Numbered from the stretch's first letter, positions 1 through 5,976 are shown. The stretch: DNA of 7,156 bases from an uncultured Campylobacter sp. (GCF_938045225.1 NZ_CALINL010000230.1:1-7156); one strand, 5' to 3'. A program made the numbers and translations. The notes: generated by a model not told the origin, from the sequence alone.

Positions 1-158
1 CGTTTAATGCCGCAATCACGCTGCATATCGCTAAAATTCGCGGACGAAACTCTCACCATATTTTGGAGGCCAGTTTTAAAGCCTGTGCCGTCGCACTAAG
101 AAGAGCTCTGGCTAAAAATTCCAGGATCGGCGTGCCTAGCACAAAAGGCGTGTTATGA
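1..158 (+). CDS. hisB: Imidazoleglycerol-phosphate dehydratase, C-terminal end (partial)
   Basis: This is the last 51 codons of a gene that begins before the window; the reading frame starts at base 3 and ends at TGA 156-158. HisB removes water from imidazoleglycerol phosphate to give imidazole-acetol phosphate in histidine synthesis, in the cytoplasm. The visible part carries the family's metal-binding signature: SHHILEASFKA (residues 17-27 of the fragment) matches the HHxxEAxFKA motif that supplies Mn ligands. The end, RIGVPSTKGVL, matches the usual HisB C-terminus. The stop overlaps the kdsC start in an ATGA junction, so the two genes are probably translated from one message. It looks like the monofunctional dehydratase, but a fused phosphatase domain lying upstream cannot be excluded. 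Identity is strong for such a short piece. Confidence 0.93.
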   Translation, partial: FNAAITLHIAKIRGRNSHHILEASFKACAVALRRALAKNSRIGVPSTKGVL

Positions 159-643
159 TAGAGATTATATTTTTAGACGTCGACGGATGCCTAACCGACG
201 GCAAGATCGTCTATAGTCCAAACGGCGATGAGCTTAAATTTTTTGACGTCAAGGACGGATACGCCATCGAGAGCTGGCTAAAGCTCGGGAAAAAAGTTGC
301 GATCATCACGGGCAGAAGCTCGCCTATCGTCGAAAAAAGGGCGCAGGATCTAAAGATAACGCACGTATATCAAGGCGTTAGCGATAAACTCGAAACCGCA
401 AAACAGATACTTAAATTTGAGGGACTCGAGTTTGAAAACGCTGCAGCAATAGGCGACGATTACAACGACTACAAGCTGTTAAAAAGCGTCGGATGGAGCT
501 TTAAACCGAAAAATGCGATCAAAGAGCTTGAAGTAAGAACGAGGCTCAACTATAAAGGCGGCAACGGCGCGGTGCGCGAGATGATAGAGATACTTATCCG
601 CAGCGAGGGATTAATACAAGAGTGGGCTAAGCGTTGGTTATAA
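155..643 (+). CDS. kdsC: 3-deoxy-D-manno-octulosonate 8-phosphate phosphatase, HAD family
   Basis: KdsC removes phosphate from Kdo-8-phosphate to give Kdo, the sugar joining lipid A to the lipopolysaccharide core; it acts in the cytoplasm. The 162-residue protein has the normal length for this capless HAD subfamily. HAD motif I is DVDGCLTDG (residues 8-16, nucleophile Asp8 and acid/base Asp10), motif II is ITGR (51-54), the motif III lysine is probably Lys78 in GVSDK, and motif IV is GDDYND (100-105) with the Mg-binding aspartates. The C-terminal GGNGAVRE stretch matches the glycine-rich tail that closes over the active site in KdsC tetramers. The ATG overlaps the hisB stop and has AAAGG at 144-148 in front. 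Its last ten bases overlap lptC, and placement before lptC-lptA fits a role in lipopolysaccharide supply. Other small HAD phosphatases are possible but much less likely in this context. Confidence 0.93.
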   Translation: MIEIIFLDVDGCLTDGKIVYSPNGDELKFFDVKDGYAIESWLKLGKKVAIITGRSSPIVEKRAQDLKITHVYQGVSDKLETAKQILKFEGLEFENAAAIGDDYNDYKLLKSVGWSFKPKNAIKELEVRTRLNYKGGNGAVREMIEILIRSEGLIQEWAKRWL

Positions 644-1161
644 GGATTTTTTACCTAGTCGTCAGCGTTTTTAGCGTGGCGATGGTTTATTTGGCGATTG
701 AGGAGCCTTACTATAGCGAGCTATTAAAGGGTGGCGAAGTGACTACAAACATGCAGATGAACGCAGTCACTGACTACGAGATGAATGCTACTGTAGTAAA
801 TGCTAGATATGAAGCCGATACGTGGAATAGATACTCCGAATTTGACGAATTTATCAAATTTAGAGCGGAAATTTTTAAAGATAACAAAGAGCATAACGTG
901 AGCTCCGATAAAGCGTTTTATAACGGCGGTCGAATTATACTTAAGGGTAACGCGCGCTATGTAAATAATGAAAATTTGACCTTTTTATCAGACGAGGTCA
1001 TTTATAGTACCGCAACAAAAGTAGCTACTACGCAAACGCCTTTTACGCTAACGAAAAACGAAGATAAAATAGTCGGCAAAGCCCTGGTTTATGACTTTGA
1101 GTTAAAAAAAGCTTATATCAAAAAAGCCTTTGCTTTGATAGAGCAAGATAGAAAAAGATAG
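634..1161 (+). CDS. lptC: LPS export protein LptC, inner-membrane anchored, TTG start
   Basis: LptC is the bitopic inner-membrane subunit that receives lipopolysaccharide from the LptB2FG transporter and hands it to LptA. The 175-residue product starts with one hydrophobic helix (about residues 3-22), with the rest predicted to be periplasmic and beta-rich, as in LptC/YrbK proteins. The first half of the periplasmic part is poorly conserved, so the name rests on length, topology and position between kdsC and lptA. The frame is closed by TAA at 628-630, so TTG at 634 is the earliest usual start. The next ones, GTG 676 and ATG 682, would cut away most of the membrane helix, so TTG is preferred; AAGAG at 618-622 is a weak possible ribosome site. 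The gene overlaps kdsC by ten bases. GC is about 36% over 781-1080, clearly below kdsC and engB. Confidence 0.85.
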   Translation: MVIRIFYLVVSVFSVAMVYLAIEEPYYSELLKGGEVTTNMQMNAVTDYEMNATVVNARYEADTWNRYSEFDEFIKFRAEIFKDNKEHNVSSDKAFYNGGRIILKGNARYVNNENLTFLSDEVIYSTATKVATTQTPFTLTKNEDKIVGKALVYDFELKKAYIKKAFALIEQDRKR

Positions 1162-1169
1162 GACGGAAA

Positions 1170-1646
1170 ATGATAAATTTTGGTTTTAAAAAAGTGGCTT
1201 TAGTTTTGGCGCTCGGCGCTTTACCGCTTTTAGCAGAGCAGGTGGAGATCACGGCAGACGAGTTTTATGCCGACGAAGGCAAGCAAATAAGCGAATTTAA
1301 AGGTAATGTAAATATTAAAAAAGGCAAGGATACGCTCACTGCAAATTTAGTAGTGATATATTTTGACAAAAAGCGAAATCCTCTAAAATACGTCGCTTCC
1401 GGTAACGCTAAATTTAGAGTATTTATCAAAAATAAAACATACGACGGTAGCGGTAGCGAGCTTATTTACGAGCCAACGCCGAATTTATATACGATAAACG
1501 GCAACGGATTTTTACACGAGATAGAAACCGATAAAAAAGTCTACGGCGAAAAGATCACGGTTAATCAAAATAGTGGCACGTATAACGTAAATAGTGGCAA
1601 AAAAGAGCCGGTCAAATTTATCTTCCAAGTCGAGGACAAAAAGTGA
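1170..1646 (+). CDS. lptA: LPS transport periplasmic protein LptA (OstA-like)
   Basis: LptA polymerises into the periplasmic bridge that carries lipopolysaccharide from LptC to LptD at the outer membrane. The 158-residue product has a clear Sec signal peptide: a short basic start with two lysines, a hydrophobic core of about residues 9-21, and probable cleavage after Ala22 (LLA|EQ). The mature part opens with VEITADEFYADEG and GNVNIKKG, the usual beginning of the OstA/LptA beta-jellyroll, followed by repeated beta-strand patterns such as ASGNAKFRV and YTINGNGFLHEI. Length is normal. The ATG has AGGACGG just upstream and lies 8 bases after lptC. The stop overlaps the GTG start of engB. Like lptC it is AT-rich compared with the flanking genes. 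An LptD N-terminal domain would share the fold, but the product is far too short to be LptD. Confidence 0.9.
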   Translation: MINFGFKKVALVLALGALPLLAEQVEITADEFYADEGKQISEFKGNVNIKKGKDTLTANLVVIYFDKKRNPLKYVASGNAKFRVFIKNKTYDGSGSELIYEPTPNLYTINGNGFLHEIETDKKVYGEKITVNQNSGTYNVNSGKKEPVKFIFQVEDKK

Positions 1647-2266
1647 TCCGCGTTTTAAACGCAAAATTTCTAATTTCAGCGCCCGACATCTCGCTAACTC
1701 CGCCCGCAAACTCTAGCGAAGTAGCGTTTCTGGGGCGCTCAAACGTCGGCAAAAGCAGCCTCATAAACGCTCTCGTAAATCAAAAGGGCCTAGCCAAAAG
1801 TAGCTCCACGCCGGGCAAAACTCGCCTCATAAATTTTTTCGAGGTCGAGTATGCGCGCGGCATCAAAAACGAGGAAGGCGAGCTAAGCGAAGAGAGGGCA
1901 AATTTGACCTTCGTCGATCTGCCGGGCTTTGGATACGCCAAAGTTGCCAAAAGCATGCACGCGCAGTGGAGAAAAAATCTCGACGAATACCTAAAATTTA
2001 GAGCCAACATCAAGCTTTTCGTGCATCTCATCGACTCGCGCCAGTTTGATATGCAAATCGACAGGGACGTGAATGATTATCTGCAAAGCTTCCTGCGCCC
2101 CGATCAAAAGATTTTAAATTTCCTCACAAAATCAGACAAGCTAAATCAAAGCCAAAAAAGCGCGGTTTTAAAAGTCTATCCGGGCGCGCATTTCGTTTCG
2201 GCGCTTAAAAAAACAGGCGTAGAAAAGGCAAACGAGCTTATATATCTAAACGCTCTGGGGCTGTAA
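1643..2266 (+). CDS. engB: Ribosome biogenesis GTP-binding protein EngB (YihA/YsxC)
   Basis: EngB is a small GTPase of the TrmE-Era-EngA group needed for late assembly of the large ribosomal subunit and usually essential. The 207-residue protein shows all G motifs: G1 GRSNVGKSS (31-39), G2 around STPGKT (55-60), G3 DLPGFGYA (92-99), G4 TKSDK (162-166), where EngB commonly has T instead of N, and G5 VSALKK (185-190). About 22 residues lie between FEV and VDLPG (positions about 69-90), against about 6 in E. coli EngB from memory, giving a charged insertion after the switch I region. The GTG start at 1643 overlaps the lptA stop as GTGA and has GAGGA at 1632-1636, a good ribosome site six bases upstream. 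GC is about 54% over 1681-1800, much higher than lptA. Identification is very secure. Confidence 0.96.
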   Translation: MIRVLNAKFLISAPDISLTPPANSSEVAFLGRSNVGKSSLINALVNQKGLAKSSSTPGKTRLINFFEVEYARGIKNEEGELSEERANLTFVDLPGFGYAKVAKSMHAQWRKNLDEYLKFRANIKLFVHLIDSRQFDMQIDRDVNDYLQSFLRPDQKILNFLTKSDKLNQSQKSAVLKVYPGAHFVSALKKTGVEKANELIYLNALGL

Positions 2267-2382
2267 TGAAATCAAAAAGCCGCAGGCAAATTTTAGCGCC
2301 CTTACCTTCAAATTTTCTAGCTAAATTTACAAATTTAAGCAGCCAAAAAGCTAAGTTTATAAATTTAGCTGTAAATTTATAA
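2266..2382 (+). CDS. Possible 38-codon small ORF between engB and the MreD-like gene
   Basis: An ATG at 2266-2268 shares one base with the engB stop (TAATG), and its frame stays open for 38 codons to TAA 2380-2382, two bases before the next ATG. The predicted peptide is basic, starts MKSKSRRQILAP and ends KFINLAVNL; I recognise no family in it. Coupling at both ends is what a real small gene or a leader peptide would show. Against it, the second half simply translates the AAATTT-rich spacer and its inverted repeat, and there is no ribosome site apart from possible reinitiation after engB. It is listed because the spacer is otherwise empty of genes. I think it is more likely non-coding or a translation relay than a functional protein. 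Confidence 0.22.
   Translation: MKSKSRRQILAPLPSNFLAKFTNLSSQKAKFINLAVNL
2319..2370 (+). repeat. Long imperfect AT-rich inverted repeat (hairpin) in the engB to MreD-like spacer
   Basis: The left arm at 2319-2340 (AGCTAAATTTAC then AAATTTAAGC) pairs with the right arm at 2350-2370 (GCTAAGTTTAT then AAATTTAGCT). About 19 pairs form, with one C-A mismatch, one G-U wobble and one bulged A, leaving a loop of about 9 bases (AGCCAAAAA). The stem is AT-rich and no T-run follows, so it does not look like a standard intrinsic terminator. It ends 14 bases before the next start codon, so it could hinder ribosome loading or mark an mRNA processing site. Function is inferred only from position. Confidence 0.6.
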
Positions 2383-2384
2383 CC

Positions 2385-2888
2385 ATGCAAACGAGTGCGG
2401 CGATGCGAAGACTGGGCGCAGAGAAGCGATTTTTAAAGCAGCTTGCTTGGGTTGCTTTTTTAGTATTTTATCAGAGTATAACGACCGTATTTACGTATCT
2501 GCCGCCTCTTATCGGGATATTTTTTACCTACATGATTATGCTAACCTTGCAGAAGCAAAAGACGCTCAAGGAGTTTGGCAAGGAGTGGTATTTTTGTCTA
2601 TTTTACCTTACTTTTGCCGAGCAGGCGCACGGGTTTGCGCTGTTTTCGGCAGTGATCGCGTTTATGCTTTTTTATCATTTTATGTCCGACTGGCTCATCG
2701 TTACGCTAAAATCAAGAGAGCTTTTGGCGGCGGGATTCGTCGCTAGCGGTTATGTTTGGACTTGTGCCACTAGCTCTTTTATCTCTTATGCGGCAAATTT
2801 GCCGATGCTAAAATTTGACTACGAATACCTAATTTACGTCGGCGTGGAGTCTGTTTTGGCGGTAGTTTTGTTTAGGGGGCGCTTATGA
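2385..2888 (+). CDS. Integral membrane protein in the MreD position next to PBP2
   Basis: I do not recognise this 167-residue protein by a specific motif. It is strongly hydrophobic, with about five or six likely membrane segments (roughly residues 20-38, 41-55, 68-82, 84-108, 113-133 and 148-163) and a short basic N-terminus. Size, topology and direct ATGA coupling to mrdA match MreD, the membrane partner of the elongasome that usually sits beside the PBP2 gene. As I recall, C. jejuni has an unnamed membrane protein at the same place between engB and its PBP2 gene. An MreD-like role is therefore inferred, not shown. The start is uncertain: ATG 2385 has no visible ribosome site but lies two bases after the stop of the small ORF, while ATG 2403 (Met7, MRRLGAEKRF) would give a more typical basic start. 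The 99-codon frame at 2447-2746 inside it is a shadow. Confidence 0.8.
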   Translation: MQTSAAMRRLGAEKRFLKQLAWVAFLVFYQSITTVFTYLPPLIGIFFTYMIMLTLQKQKTLKEFGKEWYFCLFYLTFAEQAHGFALFSAVIAFMLFYHFMSDWLIVTLKSRELLAAGFVASGYVWTCATSSFISYAANLPMLKFDYEYLIYVGVESVLAVVLFRGRL

Positions 2889-4729
2889 GGATGCGTATAG
2901 TGTTTGGCATCATATTTAGCGTTTGGGTGCTTTTGCTGGTGAGGGTTTATTATCTCAGCGTCAAGTCAAATGATTTTTACGAGGAGATCGCCGAGCAAAA
3001 CGCGGTAAAAACGCAGTACCTAGCTCCCGTCAGGGGGCTGATTTTAGATGCCAAGGGTCGTCCGATGGCGGTAAATCGCCTCGGTTTTTCCGTCGCGTTA
3101 AAGCCGCATCTAAACGGCAAAAAAGCAGAAATTTTAGACGCCGAACTTGCAAATTTGCAAAATTTATTCGAGGATTTAAACGTCACGAAGCTAAAGCGCG
3201 AATACATCAAAGCCGACTCGCCTTATAATCAAGACTTTATTCAGATTATCGATTTTATGGACTATGACAAGATGATACCGCGCATCGCCGAGCTCTCGCT
3301 GCGAGAAAATTTGGAGGTCAAACCGGCATCCAAGCGCCACTATCCCTACAATAACCTAGCTTCACACATCATTGGCTACGTCGGCCGCGCAAATCAGCAA
3401 GACGTCGAGTCTGATCCCGTCGCAAAGCTAACCAATCACACGGGCAGAAGCGGCACGGAGCGCTTTTATAACTCCGTTTTGCAGGGGCAAGAGGGCATAC
3501 GAAAGGTAAAAGTAAACGCACTAAATCAGGAGGTCGAGGAGATATCCGTGAGCTATCCGCAAAGCTCGGACATCTCGCTCACGATCGACCTTGAGATGCA
3601 AAAATACATAGAGGAAATTTTCGGCGATAACGCGGGCGTTATCATCGTGATGGACGTGAGAGACGGCTCGATACTGGCTGCGGGTAGCTTCCCCGAGTAT
3701 GATTTAAACCCGTTTGTTACGGGGTTATCGCAGGCTAAGTGGGACGAGCTCGTTAAAAGTATTGATCATCCCTTTACAAATAAACTCGTAAACGGACTTT
3801 ATCCGCCGGGCTCGGTTATAAAAATGGGCGTAGCGATGGCGTTTTTAGATACCGGTAAGATGAACCGCTCCGATGGGTATTTTTGCTCGGGCTCATTTGA
3901 GCTTGGAGGGCGAAATTTCCGTTGCTGGAACGTCTACGGACACGGCTTTATGGATATGAATTCGGCCATCCGCGAGAGCTGCGACGATTATTTTTATAAA
4001 GGCAGCCTAAAGGTCGGTATAGACGCTATAACCCCGGTTTTAGAGCGGCTGGGTTTCGGGCAAAAAAGCGGAGTGGATCTGCCAAATGAATTTGTCGGTA
4101 TCGTGCCTGGACGCGAGTGGAAAATGCAAAAGTACGCTCAGCCCTGGTATCAGGGCGAGACGCTGATCACCTCGATCGGGCAGGGCAACTTCCTCGTGAC
4201 GCCGATGCAGGTGGTGCGCTATACGGGCATACTAGCGACGGGGAAAAATATCGTCCCGCATTTTTTACGTAGCGTAAACGGCGAGGAGGTCAAATTTGAG
4301 CCTGCTGACGATATCCTCACGCCGTTTGAGAAAAAGCAGCTGCCCTACATCCAAAAGGCGATGTATGAAGTCGTAAATCACAAAAAAGGCACGGCGCATA
4401 AGTATTTTAAAGAGGCCAAGCTTACTTTAGCGGCAAAAACTGGTACCGCGCAGGTCGTGGGCATCTCGCAGGCCGAAAAAAAGCGTATGAAAGAAGAGGA
4501 CATGGAGTATCTGCGCCGCTCGCACGCGTGGGTCACGACCTATGGACCTTACGAGGAGCCTCGCTATGCCGTTACCGTTATCATCGAGCACGGCGGACAC
4601 GGCGGTCTGGCTGCGGGACCTCTCACGGCTAAAATCTTTAATAAGCTACTAGAAATGGGCTACATCGATAAAAAATACGAAATCACTTCGCTAGCCGATA
4701 CCGAAGCCGCACAAAAGAAGAAAAATTAA
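2885..4729 (+). CDS. mrdA: Peptidoglycan D,D-transpeptidase PBP2 (class B penicillin-binding protein)
   Basis: PBP2 cross-links new peptidoglycan in the side wall, working with RodA and the Mre proteins at the inner membrane. The 614-residue product has one N-terminal anchor helix (about residues 5-24), then the PBP dimerisation domain with the PVRGLILDAKGRPMAVN signature (about 48-64). The transpeptidase domain follows, with all three active-site motifs: SVIK (Ser310 nucleophile, Lys313), SCD (365-367, the SxD form common in PBP2 instead of SxN) and KTGTA (518-522). Length is typical for MrdA. SCDDYFYKGSL and the absence of a PASTA tail favour PBP2 over the division protein PBP3/FtsI. The start overlaps the membrane gene as ATGA and has AGGGGG at 2874-2879, a strong ribosome site. 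The C-terminus ends in a lysine-rich tail. The gene closes the plus-strand string. Confidence 0.95.
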   Translation: MRMRIVFGIIFSVWVLLLVRVYYLSVKSNDFYEEIAEQNAVKTQYLAPVRGLILDAKGRPMAVNRLGFSVALKPHLNGKKAEILDAELANLQNLFEDLNVTKLKREYIKADSPYNQDFIQIIDFMDYDKMIPRIAELSLRENLEVKPASKRHYPYNNLASHIIGYVGRANQQDVESDPVAKLTNHTGRSGTERFYNSVLQGQEGIRKVKVNALNQEVEEISVSYPQSSDISLTIDLEMQKYIEEIFGDNAGVIIVMDVRDGSILAAGSFPEYDLNPFVTGLSQAKWDELVKSIDHPFTNKLVNGLYPPGSVIKMGVAMAFLDTGKMNRSDGYFCSGSFELGGRNFRCWNVYGHGFMDMNSAIRESCDDYFYKGSLKVGIDAITPVLERLGFGQKSGVDLPNEFVGIVPGREWKMQKYAQPWYQGETLITSIGQGNFLVTPMQVVRYTGILATGKNIVPHFLRSVNGEEVKFEPADDILTPFEKKQLPYIQKAMYEVVNHKKGTAHKYFKEAKLTLAAKTGTAQVVGISQAEKKRMKEEDMEYLRRSHAWVTTYGPYEEPRYAVTVIIEHGGHGGLAAGPLTAKIFNKLLEMGYIDKKYEITSLADTEAAQKKKN

Positions 4730-4750
4730 AATTCGGCGTTAAATGATGTC

Positions 4751-4766
4751 AAATTTGATCAAATTT
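4751..4766. repeat. Perfect 16-bp palindrome AAATTTGATCAAATTT
   Basis: This sequence equals its own reverse complement and lies in the convergent spacer, 22 bases after the mrdA stop. A second perfect palindrome, GTTAAATTTAAC, sits at 4805-4816. Neither is followed by a T-run on either strand, and an all-A/T stem with a GATC loop would be weak, so terminator function is doubtful. The half-site TTGAT resembles an FNR half-site, but the two halves overlap instead of being four bases apart. AAATTT is very common in this DNA, so chance pairing of two copies is possible. Confidence 0.5.
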
Positions 4767-4820
4767 CTAAAATTCTAGCGGATTAGTCGCGAAGTAAAAT
4801 TTGAGTTAAATTTAACAAAT

Positions 4821-4833
4821 CGGCAAGTAGCCG
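4821..4833 (-). terminator. Weak possible terminator downstream of the Crp/Fnr gene
   Basis: Read on the minus strand just after the TAG stop at 4839-4837, CGGC-TACTT-GCCG forms a four-pair GC stem with a five-base loop, followed by ATTTGTTAAATTT. The stem is short and the T-rich stretch is broken, so termination here is only a guess. No better terminator was seen for either convergent gene in 4730-4836. Confidence 0.25.
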
Positions 4834-4836
4834 CAT

Positions 4837-5475
4837 CTATCCTTCAAACATCTCCGAAAGCTCGTTTGTAGAGATATTTACGATTTTATTATTTGCGTCT
4901 AGTTCTATTAAATTTTGCATTTTAAATTTTGCCAAAATCCTCGAAAATGTCTCTGGAGTGATGTTTAAGATGGAGGCGATTTTGATGTGTTTTAGTTCGT
5001 TAAAAAGATCGGCGTGGTTAACGAGAAATCTCGCGACCTTTGCCTCGGAGTTTAGCACGAGCTCTTGATGTATCAGCTCGCTTGCGATTTTTAGCTTTTG
5101 CGAGAGCGATTTGATGATTTGCAGCGATACGCGCGGATTTGATAAAAACTCGGCGTAAAATTTATCGTAGTCGATTTTTAGCACCTCACCGCCCGTTAAA
5201 AATATTGCCGTCGCTGGAAATTTGATATTTTCAAAGTTGGCAAGCTCGGCTACGAAGCTAATCCCGTTAAATTGATGCATAAAAATCTCTTTGCCCTTAG
5301 GGCCGATTTTATAGAGCTTGAGAGAGCCTTTTATGAGGAGGTGGAGCCACTTTGACTCCTCGCCCTCCATAAATAAAAACTCGCCCTTTTTATACTTTTT
5401 TAGGATGCTGATATCTTCTAGCCTTTTTAGCTCGGCCTCGTTTAGCCCCTGAAAAAACGGGATTTGCTCTAGCAT
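4837..5475 (-). CDS. Crp/Fnr-family transcriptional regulator without cysteines
   Basis: The 212-residue protein has the two-domain layout of the family. A cyclic-nucleotide-binding-like beta-roll covers about residues 5-110, starting IPFFQGLNEAELKRL and including KGEFLFMEGEES. A dimerisation helix follows (about 115-140), then a winged helix-turn-helix (about 143-205) with HIKIASILNITPETFSRILAKF. The recognition helix keeps Glu175, Ser178 and Arg179, the three positions by which E. coli FNR reads TTGAT half-sites. There is no cysteine at all, so it cannot hold an FNR-type iron-sulphur cluster. FPATA (86-90) occupies the place of the Arg-Ser pair that binds cAMP in CRP, so cAMP sensing is unlikely. 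The signal is unknown; NssR-like nitrosative-stress regulators of Campylobacter are also cysteine-free and are one candidate. It starts 9 bases after mscL and is probably co-transcribed with it. Family call sure, specific role not. Confidence 0.9.
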   Translation of the reverse strand: MLEQIPFFQGLNEAELKRLEDISILKKYKKGEFLFMEGEESKWLHLLIKGSLKLYKIGPKGKEIFMHQFNGISFVAELANFENIKFPATAIFLTGGEVLKIDYDKFYAEFLSNPRVSLQIIKSLSQKLKIASELIHQELVLNSEAKVARFLVNHADLFNELKHIKIASILNITPETFSRILAKFKMQNLIELDANNKIVNISTNELSEMFEG

Positions 5476-5484
5476 TTGCCGTTC

Positions 5485-5889
5485 TTATTTATTTTTTAAA
5501 AGATCTCTGATCTCGGTTAGAAGCGCGACGTCCTCAGGTATCGGCGCAGGCTCTTCTGTTTTCGGCTCTTCTTTTGGTTTTTTGAGCGAATTTATAGCCT
5601 TAATCACACAGAAAATACAAAACGCGATGATTGTAAAATCGACCATCGTTTGTATGAACGAGCCGTAGTTTACGGTTACGGCAGCCGTATCGCCGACCGC
5701 GTCTTTTAGGGTAATTTTTAGGTCGGAAAAATTTACCCCGCCGGTTAGTACGCCTATGATCGGCATAATCACGTCGCCCACTAGCGAGCTAACGATCTTA
5801 CCGAAAGCGCCGCCGATCACGACGCCCACGGCCATATCGATGACGTTACCGCGCATCGCGAATTCTTTAAATTCCTTAATGAAACTCAT
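5485..5889 (-). CDS. mscL: Large-conductance mechanosensitive channel MscL
   Basis: MscL is a homopentameric inner-membrane channel that opens under high membrane tension and releases solutes during hypo-osmotic shock. With the start chosen here it has 134 residues, the usual size. The first helix contains FAMRGNVIDMAVGVVIGGAFG, the most conserved MscL segment, followed by SLVGDVIMPIIG. A periplasmic loop leads to a second membrane helix with FTIIAFCIFCVIKAIN, then a charged linker rich in Lys, Glu and Pro and the C-terminal bundle helix VALLTEIRDLLKNK. The frame is open to an ATG at 5922, but MSFIKEF at 5889 is the family's normal start, has AGGAAAAA (5898-5891) just ahead, and avoids starting inside the TATAAT promoter box at 5927-5922. 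It leads a two-gene unit with the Crp/Fnr regulator. Confidence 0.95.
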   Translation of the reverse strand: MSFIKEFKEFAMRGNVIDMAVGVVIGGAFGKIVSSLVGDVIMPIIGVLTGGVNFSDLKITLKDAVGDTAAVTVNYGSFIQTMVDFTIIAFCIFCVIKAINSLKKPKEEPKTEEPAPIPEDVALLTEIRDLLKNK

Positions 5890-5890
5890 G

Positions 5891-5898
5891 TTTTTCCT
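5891..5898 (-). promoter_or_regulatory. Ribosome binding site that sets the mscL start
   Basis: On the minus strand AAAGGAAAAAC precedes the ATG at 5889-5887, with the AGGA core about six bases away. The upstream in-frame ATGs at 5904 and 5922 have no comparable site, so this one decides the start. Confidence 0.7.
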
Positions 5899-5921
5899 TT
5901 GCATTTTAAAATTAGATATCA

Positions 5922-5927
5922 ATTATA
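5922..5927 (-). promoter_or_regulatory. Probable sigma-70 -10 box for mscL
   Basis: The minus strand reads AAATATAATTG, a perfect TATAAT at 5927-5922. Transcription would start near 5915, leaving a leader of about 25 bases before the ATG at 5889. No clear -35 box is seen; Campylobacter promoters often lack one and rely on A/T-rich upstream DNA, which is present here. Confidence 0.65.
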
Positions 5928-5976
5928 TTTATTTTAGCTTCACAAAAGATAAAAAAGCCAAGTTAAATGCTTAAAA

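Noticed and set aside
1512..1709. 65-codon minus-strand open frame across the lptA/engB junction
   Set aside because: Lies opposite two secure genes, has no recognisable domain and no ribosome site; a shadow.
1780..2031. 83-codon minus-strand frame inside engB
   Set aside because: Antisense to the GTPase G2-G3 region; a shadow of a confirmed gene.
2447..2746. 99-codon plus-strand frame inside the membrane protein gene
   Set aside because: The alternative frame at 2385-2888 is hydrophobic, MreD-sized and coupled to mrdA; this one is mixed in composition and ends without any gene junction.
2977..3210. 77-codon minus-strand frame inside mrdA
   Set aside because: Antisense to the conserved PBP dimerisation domain.
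4751..4766. FNR-type operator for the neighbouring regulator
   Set aside because: TTGAT and ATCAA overlap as TTGATCAA instead of being four bases apart, and the site is downstream of the regulator in a convergent spacer.
5890..5922. Longer N-terminus for MscL starting at 5922 (eleven extra residues)
   Set aside because: The start would overlap the TATAAT box and lacks a ribosome site; the family begins at MSFIKEF-like sequences with a good site at 5891-5898.
5756..5974. 72-codon plus-strand frame opposite the mscL start
   Set aside because: Complement of the most conserved MscL helix and its promoter; no ribosome site.
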